This document shows positions 35,327-43,250 of a DNA stretch of 64,000 bases, piece by piece. The DNA is from Polaribacter sp. Hel_I_88. GTDB lineage: Bacteria; Bacteroidota; Bacteroidia; Flavobacteriales; Flavobacteriaceae. The notes under the pieces are model-generated. The model saw only the letters and a program-made list of their open reading frames with translations, did no database searches and was not told where the DNA came from. Positions within the stretch are counted from its first letter, which is position 1; each line of letters starts with the position of its first letter. The stretch covers positions 1,178,001-1,242,000 of the forward strand of contig NZ_JHZZ01000001.1 in assembly GCF_000687935.1 (NCBI RefSeq), read 5' to 3'. The position numbers and the translations under genes were made by a program.

Positions 35327-36073
35327 TTAATAATCGTTCTTGTTATTTTCTTGTTTCAAACAAATTTCTTTAGCTGATGATGTGCCAATTCTATCAACTC
35401 CTAAAGAAATCATTTTTAAAGCTGTACCATAATCTCTAACACCTCCAGCAGCTTTTATTTGAAGTGGCTTTGCATTTTCTGAAATTAATTTTATCGTTTC
35501 AAAAGTTGCTCCATTTGGTTTATTATCAGAAGTTTTAAAAAATCCTGTAGACGATTTTACAAATACTTTTTGAGCAGCTTGATCATCAAAATTATTTAAA
35601 ACAACCTCTTTTATCAACTGTGAAATTACAATAATTTCTTCATTTGATAACGCAGCTACTTCGATTATAAATTTTACAACCTTATTATTTGCTAAACAGA
35701 GTTTTGTACATTCTAAAACTTCCTCTTTTATCAAACTTATATTACCAGCTTTAAATGCATTATAATTAACTACAAAATCGAGTTCGTCTACATTTAGTTC
35801 AATTGCTTTTTTAGCTTCTTCTATTTTGTTTTTTATTGATGAAGCTCCTTCATGAAAATCGATGACAGTGCCTATTAAAACTGGTGAATTGACTTTAGAG
35901 AGCATGCCTTTAACCATCTTTACATAGTTTGCACGAATCATAATTAATTTATAATCAAACACAATTGACTCTTTTACCAAATCAATTACTTTCTGCTCAT
36001 TTTCTGCTTCAGAAATATTGGCTTGACTTGCTGTTTTTAAATACGTTGCGTCTAAAAATTGATTCACTTTCAT
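35327..36073 (-). CDS. deoC: Deoxyribose-phosphate aldolase
   Basis: 248-aa class I aldolase splitting 2-deoxyribose-5-phosphate to acetaldehyde and glyceraldehyde-3-phosphate. Schiff-base Lys173 in VFVKSSTGF, KAAGGVRDY with the second active-site Lys, and DELDFVVNYNAFKAG are visible. It is first of a two-gene unit with the acetyltransferase. Confidence 0.94.
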   Translation of the reverse strand: MKVNQFLDATYLKTASQANISEAENEQKVIDLVKESIVFDYKLIMIRANYVKMVKGMLSKVNSPVLIGTVIDFHEGASSIKNKIEEAKKAIELNVDELDFVVNYNAFKAGNISLIKEEVLECTKLCLANNKVVKFIIEVAALSNEEIIVISQLIKEVVLNNFDDQAAQKVFVKSSTGFFKTSDNKPNGATFETIKLISENAKPLQIKAAGGVRDYGTALKMISLGVDRIGTSSAKEICLKQENNKNDY

Positions 36074-36099
36074 AAACTCAAAAATACAAAATAAATAAA

Positions 36100-36124
36100 A
36101 AACCCAACTTTTTATGTTGGGTTT
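36100..36124 (-). terminator. Intrinsic terminator after the TonB gene
   Basis: AAACCCAAC/GTTGGGTTT stem with a T6 run on the minus strand, in the 93-bp gap between tonB (upstream) and deoC. Confidence 0.8.
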
Positions 36125-36166
36125 CTGTTTAAATTTCGGGGGAAATTCATATATCTTTAAAAAAAC

Positions 36167-36916
36167 TTAATCTACTCTAAACGTAATTGGCAACGTATAT
36201 CTAACTTTTACTGATTTATTACGCTGTTTTCCTGGTGTAAATTTTGGTAATTTTTCTATAAGTTCTTGGGTTTCTTTTTCAAGTTTAGCATGTGGAGCTC
36301 TAATTTGAATATCTACAACATTCCCTTGATCATCAATAATAAACTGAGTGCTAATTCTGTATTTACCAGCTCTTAAACCAACTTCGTTTGCAATACCAAT
36401 ATCAAAATTACGTTGTACAAACTTTGCCATTTTTTCATCAAAACATTTTTTATTTTCTGCTTTACTTAAACCTTCACAGCCTTTAAAAACAGGTGCATTT
36501 TCTATCATAACAAAAGGTACTGTATCTGGAGTTGTATTTTCTTCTGGGTCATCAGCTGTTATAAGTGTTGTTATATCTAAATCTACTTCTACAGGTTTTT
36601 CTTCAGGGGTTAAAAGTACAGTTTCTTCTAAGTTTTTTTCATCAACCTTAATCTCTTCATCTAATAATAAAACTGTTTTTGGTGGTGTTTCAACTTTTGG
36701 TTGCTGAATAACTTCTTTTTTAAAAACAACTTCTGTAGTTGGATCTACATAAATATTTGATGTAAATACTTCAGTTTCTCTAGATAATGATTTTTCTTCG
36801 GTTTCATGTTCTAAAGTTATGTAAACGATAAACAGCACTAATACAAGCCCTAATTGTGTAAAGATGTTTGAGAATTTCTCTAATTGCTTTTTAGGGTTTT
36901 TTTTGATGTTTTTCAT
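36167..36916 (-). CDS. TonB-family energy transducer, paralogue 1
   Basis: 249-aa inner-membrane-anchored protein. The cytoplasmic NPKKQLEKFSNIF leads into one transmembrane helix (about 17-35), then a Val/Pro/Glu-rich periplasmic linker and a C-terminal TonB fold with ISTQFIIDDQGNVVDIQIRAPH and LPKFTPGKQRNKSVKVRYTLPITF. FKGCEGLSKAENKKCF supplies a Cys pair common in flavobacterial TonBs. It would pass proton-motive force to TonB-dependent outer-membrane receptors. A closely similar paralogue is at 39995. Confidence 0.88.
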   Translation of the reverse strand: MKNIKKNPKKQLEKFSNIFTQLGLVLVLFIVYITLEHETEEKSLSRETEVFTSNIYVDPTTEVVFKKEVIQQPKVETPPKTVLLLDEEIKVDEKNLEETVLLTPEEKPVEVDLDITTLITADDPEENTTPDTVPFVMIENAPVFKGCEGLSKAENKKCFDEKMAKFVQRNFDIGIANEVGLRAGKYRISTQFIIDDQGNVVDIQIRAPHAKLEKETQELIEKLPKFTPGKQRNKSVKVRYTLPITFRVD

Positions 36917-37022
36917 GATAAAGAGTTTTTTATGTTAAGACTATGTTAAAACAAAGAGCGTGCCAAAAAATAAATTGCAGTTTTCTATTTTTGAGAATCC
37001 TAATTTGCTTTATTTTTACCGG

Positions 37023-37493
37023 ATGCAAAAATTTAAGAGAATCGTATTTTGTTTATTATTGATTACCTTTCTTGCCTTTGGGTGCTATATTTTATTACAA
37101 ATATTTAACTATTTTAAATTCGATAACAAAATTGAAGACGACCCAACACTCTTAATTCCCATTTTTTTAACCCTATTCTCTGTGGTTAGTTTGCTTTTTA
37201 ATATCAACAAACTTCAAAAACAGCTGATTTTAAAATCTTCTTTTTATAAGATTTTAAGAATTGGGGATATAATTTTCTCCATATCAATCTTTATACTTTC
37301 GCTTGTTGGGTTGTATTTTTTGATTGAAAGTGCAGATAGAACAACTTTAGAACTAAAGCGTCAAATCATTACTTTTAGTGTACTTATAGTGATATTCTTT
37401 TGCAGTATTTTACTCTTTTTTGACAATATTATATTTCATAAAAAACAAGAAAATATTCAAAATAAAGATTTTATAGATGAAATTGGACAGTGA
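37023..37493 (+). CDS. Small four-helix membrane protein, paralogue A
   Basis: 156 aa with four hydrophobic stretches (about 5-27, 44-62, 78-103, 114-132) and a charged C-tail that ends DFIDEIGQ. I chose ATG 37023 (MQKFKRIVF) over an upstream GTG at 36960 because a TATTTTTG box (36986-36993) lies between. Paralogous to the next gene (shared SLLFNIxK, FYKILRxGD, FIDEIG). I do not recognise the family with confidence. Confidence 0.7.
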   Translation: MQKFKRIVFCLLLITFLAFGCYILLQIFNYFKFDNKIEDDPTLLIPIFLTLFSVVSLLFNINKLQKQLILKSSFYKILRIGDIIFSISIFILSLVGLYFLIESADRTTLELKRQIITFSVLIVIFFCSILLFFDNIIFHKKQENIQNKDFIDEIGQ

Positions 37494-37538
37494 TTTTTTT
37501 AATAAAAACACTAAATAATTATTGACTATACTTGTGTT

Positions 37539-37997
37539 ATGAAAGTAGTTAAGAGAGTCTTTTTCTGTATCATCTTATTTTTCCTTTTGCTAATTACCTT
37601 TCAAATATTATATAGAGAATATTATAATTATGGTTTAAACATACCAACATATAATTCAGAATTATTCTTACTATTTAATGCAATTATTTGCTTTTTCTCG
37701 GTTTTTAGCTTGCTTTTTAATATTCAGAAATTTGGAGTGTATCTAAAAATTAACTCATTTTTTTATAAGATTCTAAGAGTTGGAGATTTCTTCCTAGCTT
37801 TATCAATTGCAATTTTTATGCTTGCAATGATTAATATAGGTGTAAGTTTACGTAAAATTTTAAGCGAAGTTATTATTACTGGAGTAACACTTTCTCTGTG
37901 TTACTTACTTTTTTCTGATAATTTAAAATATCATAAGGAGCAACTTGAAAAAGAAGCACTTATTAAAGGTCAATTTATTGATGAAATAGGAGTTTAG
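37539..37997 (+). CDS. Small four-helix membrane protein, paralogue B
   Basis: 152 aa with four predicted membrane segments and a charged tail ending QFIDEIGV. It shares VFSLLFNIQKF, NSFFYKILRVGDFFLALSI and the C-terminal FIDEIG with the protein encoded 45 bp upstream, so the pair is a tandem duplication. No enzymatic motif is visible. Confidence 0.72.
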   Translation: MKVVKRVFFCIILFFLLLITFQILYREYYNYGLNIPTYNSELFLLFNAIICFFSVFSLLFNIQKFGVYLKINSFFYKILRVGDFFLALSIAIFMLAMINIGVSLRKILSEVIITGVTLSLCYLLFSDNLKYHKEQLEKEALIKGQFIDEIGV

Positions 37998-38019
37998 GTT
38001 TTGCCGATAAAAAATTGAT

Positions 38020-38595
38020 TTAAAGCGTTTTTAAATGTTTTTCTGCAACTTTTTCTAATTCGTTATACCAATTTTGCCCAAATTTACGAACCAAAGCTTG
38101 TTTTACAAACTTATAAACAGGCACTTGTAATTCTTTTCCAAGAGTACAAGCGTCATCACAAATTTCCCATTTATGATAATTTACTGCAGAAAATTCGCTG
38201 TAATCTTTTACTCTAACTGGGTATAAATGGCAAGAAACTGGTTTTTTCCAATTAATTGCACCAGAATTATAGGCTTCTTCAATACCACAAAGTGCTGTTT
38301 TTTTCTCGTCGAAAATTACGTAAGCACAATCTGCATTATTAATTAAAGGAGTTTCTAGTTCACCCCATTCACTCGTAATCCAAGTTCCTTCTTTTTCAAT
38401 TACAGCAATCCCTTCTTTTCTCAAAAAAGGTTTTACTTTCGGATAAATTTCTTCTAAAATTTTGGCTTCTTCTTTATCTAATGGAGCACCAGCTTCACCA
38501 TCTACACAACAAGCACCTTTGCAAGCAGATAAATTGCACACAAAATCTTTTTCTATAATGTCTTCAGAGACTATTGTTTTTCCTAATTGAAACAT
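38020..38595 (-). CDS. DUF3109 cysteine-rich protein
   Basis: 191-aa cytoplasmic protein of the DUF3109 family, related to YkgJ-type Cys-cluster proteins. Nine cysteines fall in motifs CNLSACKGACC, NNADCAY, TALCGI, PVSCHLYPVRV and WEICDDAC, suggesting a metal or iron-sulfur site. Conserved in most Bacteroidota; function unknown. Confidence 0.85.
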   Translation of the reverse strand: MFQLGKTIVSEDIIEKDFVCNLSACKGACCVDGEAGAPLDKEEAKILEEIYPKVKPFLRKEGIAVIEKEGTWITSEWGELETPLINNADCAYVIFDEKKTALCGIEEAYNSGAINWKKPVSCHLYPVRVKDYSEFSAVNYHKWEICDDACTLGKELQVPVYKFVKQALVRKFGQNWYNELEKVAEKHLKTL

Positions 38596-38652
38596 TTCGC
38601 AAAAATAACATTATTTTTTTCTGTTTTTTCCGGTTTCGTTAAATTAGTTGCC

Positions 38653-38660
38653 TAATTTTG
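38653..38660 (+). promoter_or_regulatory. Candidate -7 box for marC
   Basis: TAATTTTG, matching TAnnTTTG, 19 bp before the marC ATG. Confidence 0.4.
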
Positions 38661-38679
38661 TACAAAATTTAAAAACAAA

Positions 38680-39264
38680 ATGGAATTCAATTTTAAAGAA
38701 ATAATTACGGCTTTTATGGTTTTATTTGCAGTAATCGATATTATAGGAAATATTCCAATCATTATAGATTTACGTAAAAAAGTAGGCCATATTCAATCTG
38801 AAAAAGCATCTTTAATAGCAGGTTTTATTATGGTACTTTTCTTATTTGTTGGGCAAAGTTTACTTGGCTTAATTGGGATAGATGTAAATTCCTTTGCAGT
38901 TGCAGGTGCATTTGTATTGTTTTTTATTGCTTTAGAAATGGTTTTAGGTATTACTTTATATAAAGACGATAATAGCAATGCACCAATAACAGCAGCTGTT
39001 TTTCCACTGGCTTTTCCTTTAATTGCTGGTCCAGGAAGTTTAACAACTTTACTATCTTTAAGAGCTGAATTTGATTTACAAAACATTATTGTTGCTGTAG
39101 TTTTAAATGTTATATTTTTATACATTGTATTAAAAACTTCCTCGAAAATAGAGCGATTGTTAGGAGCAGGAGGAATTCAGATAATTCGTAAAGTTTTTGG
39201 TGTAATTCTATTAGCAATATCTGTAAAACTATTTGCTCAAAATATAAAAATGTTATTTGTTTAA
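38680..39264 (+). CDS. MarC-family membrane protein
   Basis: 194-aa inner-membrane protein with about six hydrophobic helices. VLFAVIDIIGNIPIIIDL near the start, GSLTTLLSL (about 126-134) and FPLAFPLIAGPG are hallmarks of MarC/UPF0056. Once linked to multiple antibiotic resistance, the family has no settled role. One base separates its stop from the next gene. Confidence 0.9.
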   Translation: MEFNFKEIITAFMVLFAVIDIIGNIPIIIDLRKKVGHIQSEKASLIAGFIMVLFLFVGQSLLGLIGIDVNSFAVAGAFVLFFIALEMVLGITLYKDDNSNAPITAAVFPLAFPLIAGPGSLTTLLSLRAEFDLQNIIVAVVLNVIFLYIVLKTSSKIERLLGAGGIQIIRKVFGVILLAISVKLFAQNIKMLFV

Positions 39265-39265
39265 A

Positions 39266-39871
39266 ATGATTTTTGATTGTTTAATTATTGGTGGTGGGGT
39301 TTCTGGAATGCAATGTGCATTAGTTTTAGGTTCTGCTAAAAAGAAACCTTTTGCAATGGATAAAAACATTGGGATTATTACTCATCAAAGAGCTTCTCAC
39401 TTAGAAAATGCTTTGTTTAATAACGTTTTAGGTTTAGCTCCAAAAACATTAGGTAAAGATATTTTAAAGCAAGGAAAAGAGCAATTATCAACTTTATATC
39501 CTGAAATTCATCAAATAGAAAAAGAAAAAGTAATTGCTATTGATGAAATTGAAGGTTTTTTTAAAGTGATAACAAACAAGAATATATATCAATCTAAAAC
39601 TATAGTGCTTGCTTTAAATTACTCAAAACCATTTACCATAAAAGGTTTGGAAACGTATATAATTCCTCATAAAAAATCAAATCCAGAAAAAGATAGAATT
39701 CAGCTTAAAAATGATGATCATCTAATTAAAAAAGGATTGTATTGTTGTGGAACCATTGCCGGTTTTAGAAGTCAGTTTGCAATTGCTGCTGGTAGTGGAG
39801 CTTCTGTTGCAACAGACATTTTAACGGTTTGGAATAACAATATGCACACCAAAGTGCATGATCGCATATGA
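39266..39871 (+). CDS. FAD-dependent pyridine nucleotide-disulfide oxidoreductase-like protein
   Basis: 201-aa single-domain flavoprotein-like sequence. It starts IFDCLIIGGGVSGMQCALVLG (FAD dinucleotide motif GGGxSG) and ends with GLYCCGTIAGFRSQFAIAAGSGASVATDI (second FAD motif, about 165-190). It lacks the central NAD domain of thioredoxin reductase, and no CxxC redox pair is placed as in TrxR. Short forms of this type are frequent in flavobacteria. It probably is cotranscribed with marC. Confidence 0.75.
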   Translation: MIFDCLIIGGGVSGMQCALVLGSAKKKPFAMDKNIGIITHQRASHLENALFNNVLGLAPKTLGKDILKQGKEQLSTLYPEIHQIEKEKVIAIDEIEGFFKVITNKNIYQSKTIVLALNYSKPFTIKGLETYIIPHKKSNPEKDRIQLKNDDHLIKKGLYCCGTIAGFRSQFAIAAGSGASVATDILTVWNNNMHTKVHDRI

Positions 39872-39994
39872 TTAAAATCATTTTTTAAAACATTTAATCT
39901 ATTTAATTTTATTGTGAAATTAAAGTTTGGAGCTTCTTTTAAGTTACAATTTTAATTTACAGTATTATTTATTTAGACATTTATACGTTTTAAA

Positions 39995-40738
39995 ATGGAA
40001 ATCAAAAAAAACCCAAAAGTCAGTTTAGAGAATTTTAGTAAAGTTTTTTTCTTAATAGGTTTAGTTTTTACTTTATTTACTGTAGACCTTTTGATAGAAT
40101 ATAAAACATACGAAAAAGTTTATAATGTTTTAGACGAGTTTGTTATGACAGAAGAAATAACGGAAGATATTCCTATTATTAAATTACAAAAAATAGAACC
40201 AACTCAAACAAGTGCACCTCCTCCTCCATCAATAGAAAAAATAGAGATTGTTCAAGATGATATTGTTATTCCTGAAACAATTTTAGAATCTACTGAAACC
40301 AATGAAAATGAAATGGTAACCAATGCAGAAGTTACTACTGATGATATTATTGAAGTAAAAGAAGGTGAAATAATAGTTGAAGACATCCCTTTTGTTTTAA
40401 TTGAAAACCCACCTGTTTACCCAGGATGTAAAGGAAATAAAGAACAGTTAAAGAAATGTTTTAATGCAGAAGTTATGGCATTTTTTGGTGAACGATTTAA
40501 TGTAGATTTAGCTACTGAATTAGGTTTAAGTGCAGGAAAAAAAAGGCTTTTTGTAGTTTTTACTATTAATAATAAAGGAAATGTTAGCGATATTAAAGCT
40601 AGAGGACCTCATCCTACTCTTGAAAAAGAAGTTGCAAGAGTTCTTAGTTTATTACCCAAATTAACACCTGGTAAACAAAGAGGAATTCCTGTTGGCGTAA
40701 GTTACAGTATCCCAGTTACTTTTGAGGTAATTAAATAA
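39995..40738 (+). CDS. TonB-family energy transducer, paralogue 2
   Basis: 247-aa counterpart of the protein at 36167. NPKVSLENFSKVFFLIGLVFTLFTVDLLIE includes the membrane helix (about 16-34); a proline-rich TSAPPPPSIEK segment and acidic linker follow, then FVLIENPPVYPGCKGNKEQLKKCF and the TonB_C fold up to YSIPVTFEVIK. Two Cys are kept. It stands alone with its own terminator, with no receptor or ExbBD genes beside it. Confidence 0.87.
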   Translation: MEIKKNPKVSLENFSKVFFLIGLVFTLFTVDLLIEYKTYEKVYNVLDEFVMTEEITEDIPIIKLQKIEPTQTSAPPPPSIEKIEIVQDDIVIPETILESTETNENEMVTNAEVTTDDIIEVKEGEIIVEDIPFVLIENPPVYPGCKGNKEQLKKCFNAEVMAFFGERFNVDLATELGLSAGKKRLFVVFTINNKGNVSDIKARGPHPTLEKEVARVLSLLPKLTPGKQRGIPVGVSYSIPVTFEVIK

Positions 40739-40744
40739 AAAAAT

Positions 40745-40768
40745 CCAGCTTTTTAAGCTGGTTTTTTT
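40745..40768 (+). terminator. Intrinsic terminator after TonB paralogue 2
   Basis: CCAGCTT/AAGCTGG stem with a 3-nt loop and T8 on the plus strand. Confidence 0.85.
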
Positions 40769-40895
40769 TATATCAACACATGTCTCGTTTTGAAATAGTG
40801 TTACACCAAACATTATAATATGGATTCAACTTACAATATGCTAACTCCTAATAAAATGCACAAGCAAAACAAAATCAAAAGAAATCGTAAAAAAA

Positions 40896-40920
40896 AGGCA
40901 GTGATAAAAAATCACTACCT
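40896..40920 (-). terminator. Intrinsic terminator after hemD
   Basis: AGGCAGTGAT/ATCACTACCT stem (one mismatch) with a T7 run on the minus strand, about 60 bp past the hemD stop. Confidence 0.75.
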
Positions 40921-40980
40921 TTAATTTATTAATATTGTAACGCTATTTTAAGACGTCAGATAATTTATACTCAGTTTAAA

Positions 40981-41727
40981 CTACTTTTTATTAGCTTCTT
41001 TTATATATTTATCTAAAGCCATAGTCATAGACGGTGTTTCTTTAGAGGGTGCTATAATATCACACTTTAAACCAGCTTCTGTTACAGCATTAACAGTAGA
41101 ATTACCAAAAGCAGCAATTCTTGTTTCATTTTGTTTAAAATTAGGAAAATTTTGGAATAATGACTCAATCCCAGAAGGACTAAAGAAAACCAAAACATCA
41201 TAAAACACATTTTCTAAATCAGACAAATCACTAATTACTGTTCTGTACAAATCTACTCTTTTCCAAGAAACGCCTAATTTATCTAATTCTTCTGGAATCA
41301 AAGGCTTTAACTTATCAGAAGAAGGCAATAAAAACTTTTCAGTCTTATGCTTTTTAATTAATTTTGTTAATTCAGTAAAAGTTCTGTTACCAACGTAAAT
41401 TTTACGCTTTCTGTACACTACGTATTTTTGTAAATAATAAGCAACAGCTTCCGATTGGCAAAAATATTTCATAGAATCTGGCACTTTAAAACGCATTTCT
41501 TCAGCAATTCTGAAAAAATGATCTACTGCATTTCTACTTGTAAGAATAATAGCTGTAAAGTTTTTTAGATCTATCTTTTCTGCTCTAACTTCTTTTACAG
41601 AAATACCTTCTACGTGTATAAAAGACCTAAAATCAATTTTTACTTTTTGCTTATCAGACAGATCAAAATAAGGAGATGTTTCTGTCTTTGGTGCTGGTTG
41701 AGAAACCAATATCGTTTTCACTTTCAT
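40981..41727 (-). CDS. hemD: Uroporphyrinogen-III synthase
   Basis: 248-aa two-lobed enzyme cyclising hydroxymethylbilane to uroporphyrinogen III in heme synthesis. The family is divergent, but TAIILTSRNAVDHFFR (about 53-68), FFSPSGIESLF (about 184-194) and RIAAFGNSTVNAVTEAGL are characteristic. Neighbouring DUF4271, 18 bp upstream, is the usual partner in Bacteroidota. Confidence 0.88.
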   Translation of the reverse strand: MKVKTILVSQPAPKTETSPYFDLSDKQKVKIDFRSFIHVEGISVKEVRAEKIDLKNFTAIILTSRNAVDHFFRIAEEMRFKVPDSMKYFCQSEAVAYYLQKYVVYRKRKIYVGNRTFTELTKLIKKHKTEKFLLPSSDKLKPLIPEELDKLGVSWKRVDLYRTVISDLSDLENVFYDVLVFFSPSGIESLFQNFPNFKQNETRIAAFGNSTVNAVTEAGLKCDIIAPSKETPSMTMALDKYIKEANKK

Positions 41728-41745
41728 AGACTGTTAATTTTGTAT

Positions 41746-42387
41746 TTAAAACATCAATTTAGAGAGCACAAATAGCGGTGCTATTTCGAAGGCGCAAATG
41801 TACAAAATAAAATAAAACAACTTATTAAAAATCAGCTTTTTATTTCTTATCATAAAAAAGATATATCTTGTTATAAATAGAAAGCCGGTAAAATAGAATA
41901 TATAGACTTCATTAATAGCTGCATATTCGTTTAATATTAAAGCGATATATGTTAAAAATGACAAACTATAAAAGTAATTATATTTTGAAAGTATAAAAAA
42001 ATGAATTCCCTTTTTGATCAAAAATAATAACGACAACAAATACTCCAATATTCTTTTTGATAAGAAATAAATGAATAAAGCTATAAATACTTGTAAAAAT
42101 GTAGCAAAACTATTTTCAAAATTAACAGCTTTAAAAACAATAGCTTTATGAATTAATAGCGATAAAGTTACTATAGAAAATAAGAAAATGACAATTTGAA
42201 AAGGATCAAAAAAATTGTTTGGCTCAGCATCTTCATCTTCTAAAAAGCTCAAATTAAAAAATGTAAAAAAACTTTCCTTTAATCTTTTTGAATCTAATAA
42301 TTTTAGCAAAACAATACTCAAAAACAAGAACAAAAAAATTCCTGTTACCCAATTATTTGCCAAAGATATTTTTTCTACTGCTTGCAA
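41746..42387 (-). CDS. DUF4271 membrane protein
   Basis: 213-aa integral membrane protein with about six hydrophobic segments. The family is defined by its Bacteroidota-only distribution and its frequent place just before hemD, as here. Function is unknown; the operon suggests a link to heme synthesis or simple co-inheritance. Confidence 0.8.
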   Translation of the reverse strand: MQAVEKISLANNWVTGIFLFLFLSIVLLKLLDSKRLKESFFTFFNLSFLEDEDAEPNNFFDPFQIVIFLFSIVTLSLLIHKAIVFKAVNFENSFATFLQVFIALFIYFLSKRILEYLLSLLFLIKKGIHFFILSKYNYFYSLSFLTYIALILNEYAAINEVYIFYFTGFLFITRYIFFMIRNKKLIFNKLFYFILYICAFEIAPLFVLSKLMF

Positions 42388-42414
42388 TTAATTTTCAATT
42401 ATAAATGATACCCG

Positions 42415-42422
42415 CAAAATTA
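42415..42422 (-). promoter_or_regulatory. Candidate -7 box for DUF4271-hemD
   Basis: TAATTTTG on the minus strand, 27 bp before the DUF4271 start, in the divergent gap. Confidence 0.4.
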
Positions 42423-42436
42423 GTCATTAAATAATG

Positions 42437-42444
42437 TATATTTG
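42437..42444 (+). promoter_or_regulatory. Candidate -7 box for the polyprenol-mannose synthase gene
   Basis: TATATTTG (TAnnTTTG), 25 bp before the ATG at 42470. Confidence 0.4.
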
Positions 42445-42469
42445 TTTTCTTACTACTGAAAATTAATTT

Positions 42470-43189
42470 ATGTCAGACGCTTTAGTTATTATTCCCACTT
42501 ATAACGAAAAAGAAAATATTGAAGCTATCATAAGAGCTACTTTCAATCAAAAAAAAGTATTCCATATTTTAGTAATTGATGATAATTCTCCTGATGGCAC
42601 TGCTGCAATTGTAGAAAAACTAATGTCAGAATTTCCATCAAAACTTTTTATAGAGAAAAGAAAAGGTAAAAACGGTTTAGGAACAGCTTACATTCATGGT
42701 TTTAAATGGGCTTTGGCAAAAAGTTATGAGTACATCATTGAAATGGACGCCGATTTTTCTCATAATCCAAAAGATTTAATTCGTTTATATAATGCTTGTC
42801 ATAAAAACGGTGGAGATGTCTCTGTAGGTTCTAGATACGTAAATAATCAAGTAAATGTTGTGAATTGGGATATGAAACGTTTGTTGCTATCTTATTTTGC
42901 CTCTAAATATGTGCGTTTTATAACTAGAATACCTGTGTTTGATACCACTGCTGGTTTTGTTTGCTGGAAACGTAATGTTTTAGAAACTATAAATTTAGAT
43001 AAAATAAAATTTATTGGCTACGCATTTCAAATTGAAATGAAATTCAAAGCTTGGAAACATAAATTTACCATTAAAGAAGTTTCTGTAATTTTTACAGATA
43101 GAGATTTAGGGGCTTCTAAAATGAGTGGAAATATTGTTTCTGAAGCTCTTTTTGGTGTTATTAGAATGCGATTAAAAGGATTAAAATAA
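42470..43189 (+). CDS. Polyprenol monophosphomannose synthase (GT2)
   Basis: 239-aa family-2 glycosyltransferase. ALVIIPTYNEKENIEAII, LVIDDNSPDGTAAIV, KNGLGTAYIHGFKWAL and EMDADFSHNP (DxD metal site) match Dpm1-type enzymes that move mannose from GDP-mannose to a polyprenyl phosphate. No C-terminal membrane helices, so it is the soluble catalytic form. It may feed O-glycosylation or cell-surface glycans; manA in this window supplies mannose-6-phosphate. Confidence 0.87.
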   Translation: MSDALVIIPTYNEKENIEAIIRATFNQKKVFHILVIDDNSPDGTAAIVEKLMSEFPSKLFIEKRKGKNGLGTAYIHGFKWALAKSYEYIIEMDADFSHNPKDLIRLYNACHKNGGDVSVGSRYVNNQVNVVNWDMKRLLLSYFASKYVRFITRIPVFDTTAGFVCWKRNVLETINLDKIKFIGYAFQIEMKFKAWKHKFTIKEVSVIFTDRDLGASKMSGNIVSEALFGVIRMRLKGLK

Positions 43190-43201
43190 TGTGTAATTGT
43201 T
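43190..43201. repeat. TGTGTAATTGTT repeat copy
   Basis: Exact copy of the 12-mer found twice at 5505-5539 and inverted at 30800-30811. It begins directly after the glycosyltransferase stop, upstream of pyrC. Confidence 0.5.
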
Positions 43202-43250
43202 TGTTTGAAAAAACATATAAATGTTATTTCAACTAAATAAAACTTATAAA

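Noticed and set aside
36960-37022. GTG start adding 21 residues to membrane paralogue A
   Set aside because: The extra residues are not shared with paralogue B, and a -7 box lies inside them; ATG 37023 aligns the two paralogues.
37023-37997. Assignment of the two small membrane proteins to DUF2975
   Set aside because: Length and helix number fit, but I cannot see the DUF2975 sequence pattern clearly, so they are left unassigned.
38600-38607. Promoter box for the DUF3109 gene (TATTTTTG on the minus strand)
   Set aside because: It lies 4 bp before the start codon, which would demand a leaderless transcript; no other support.
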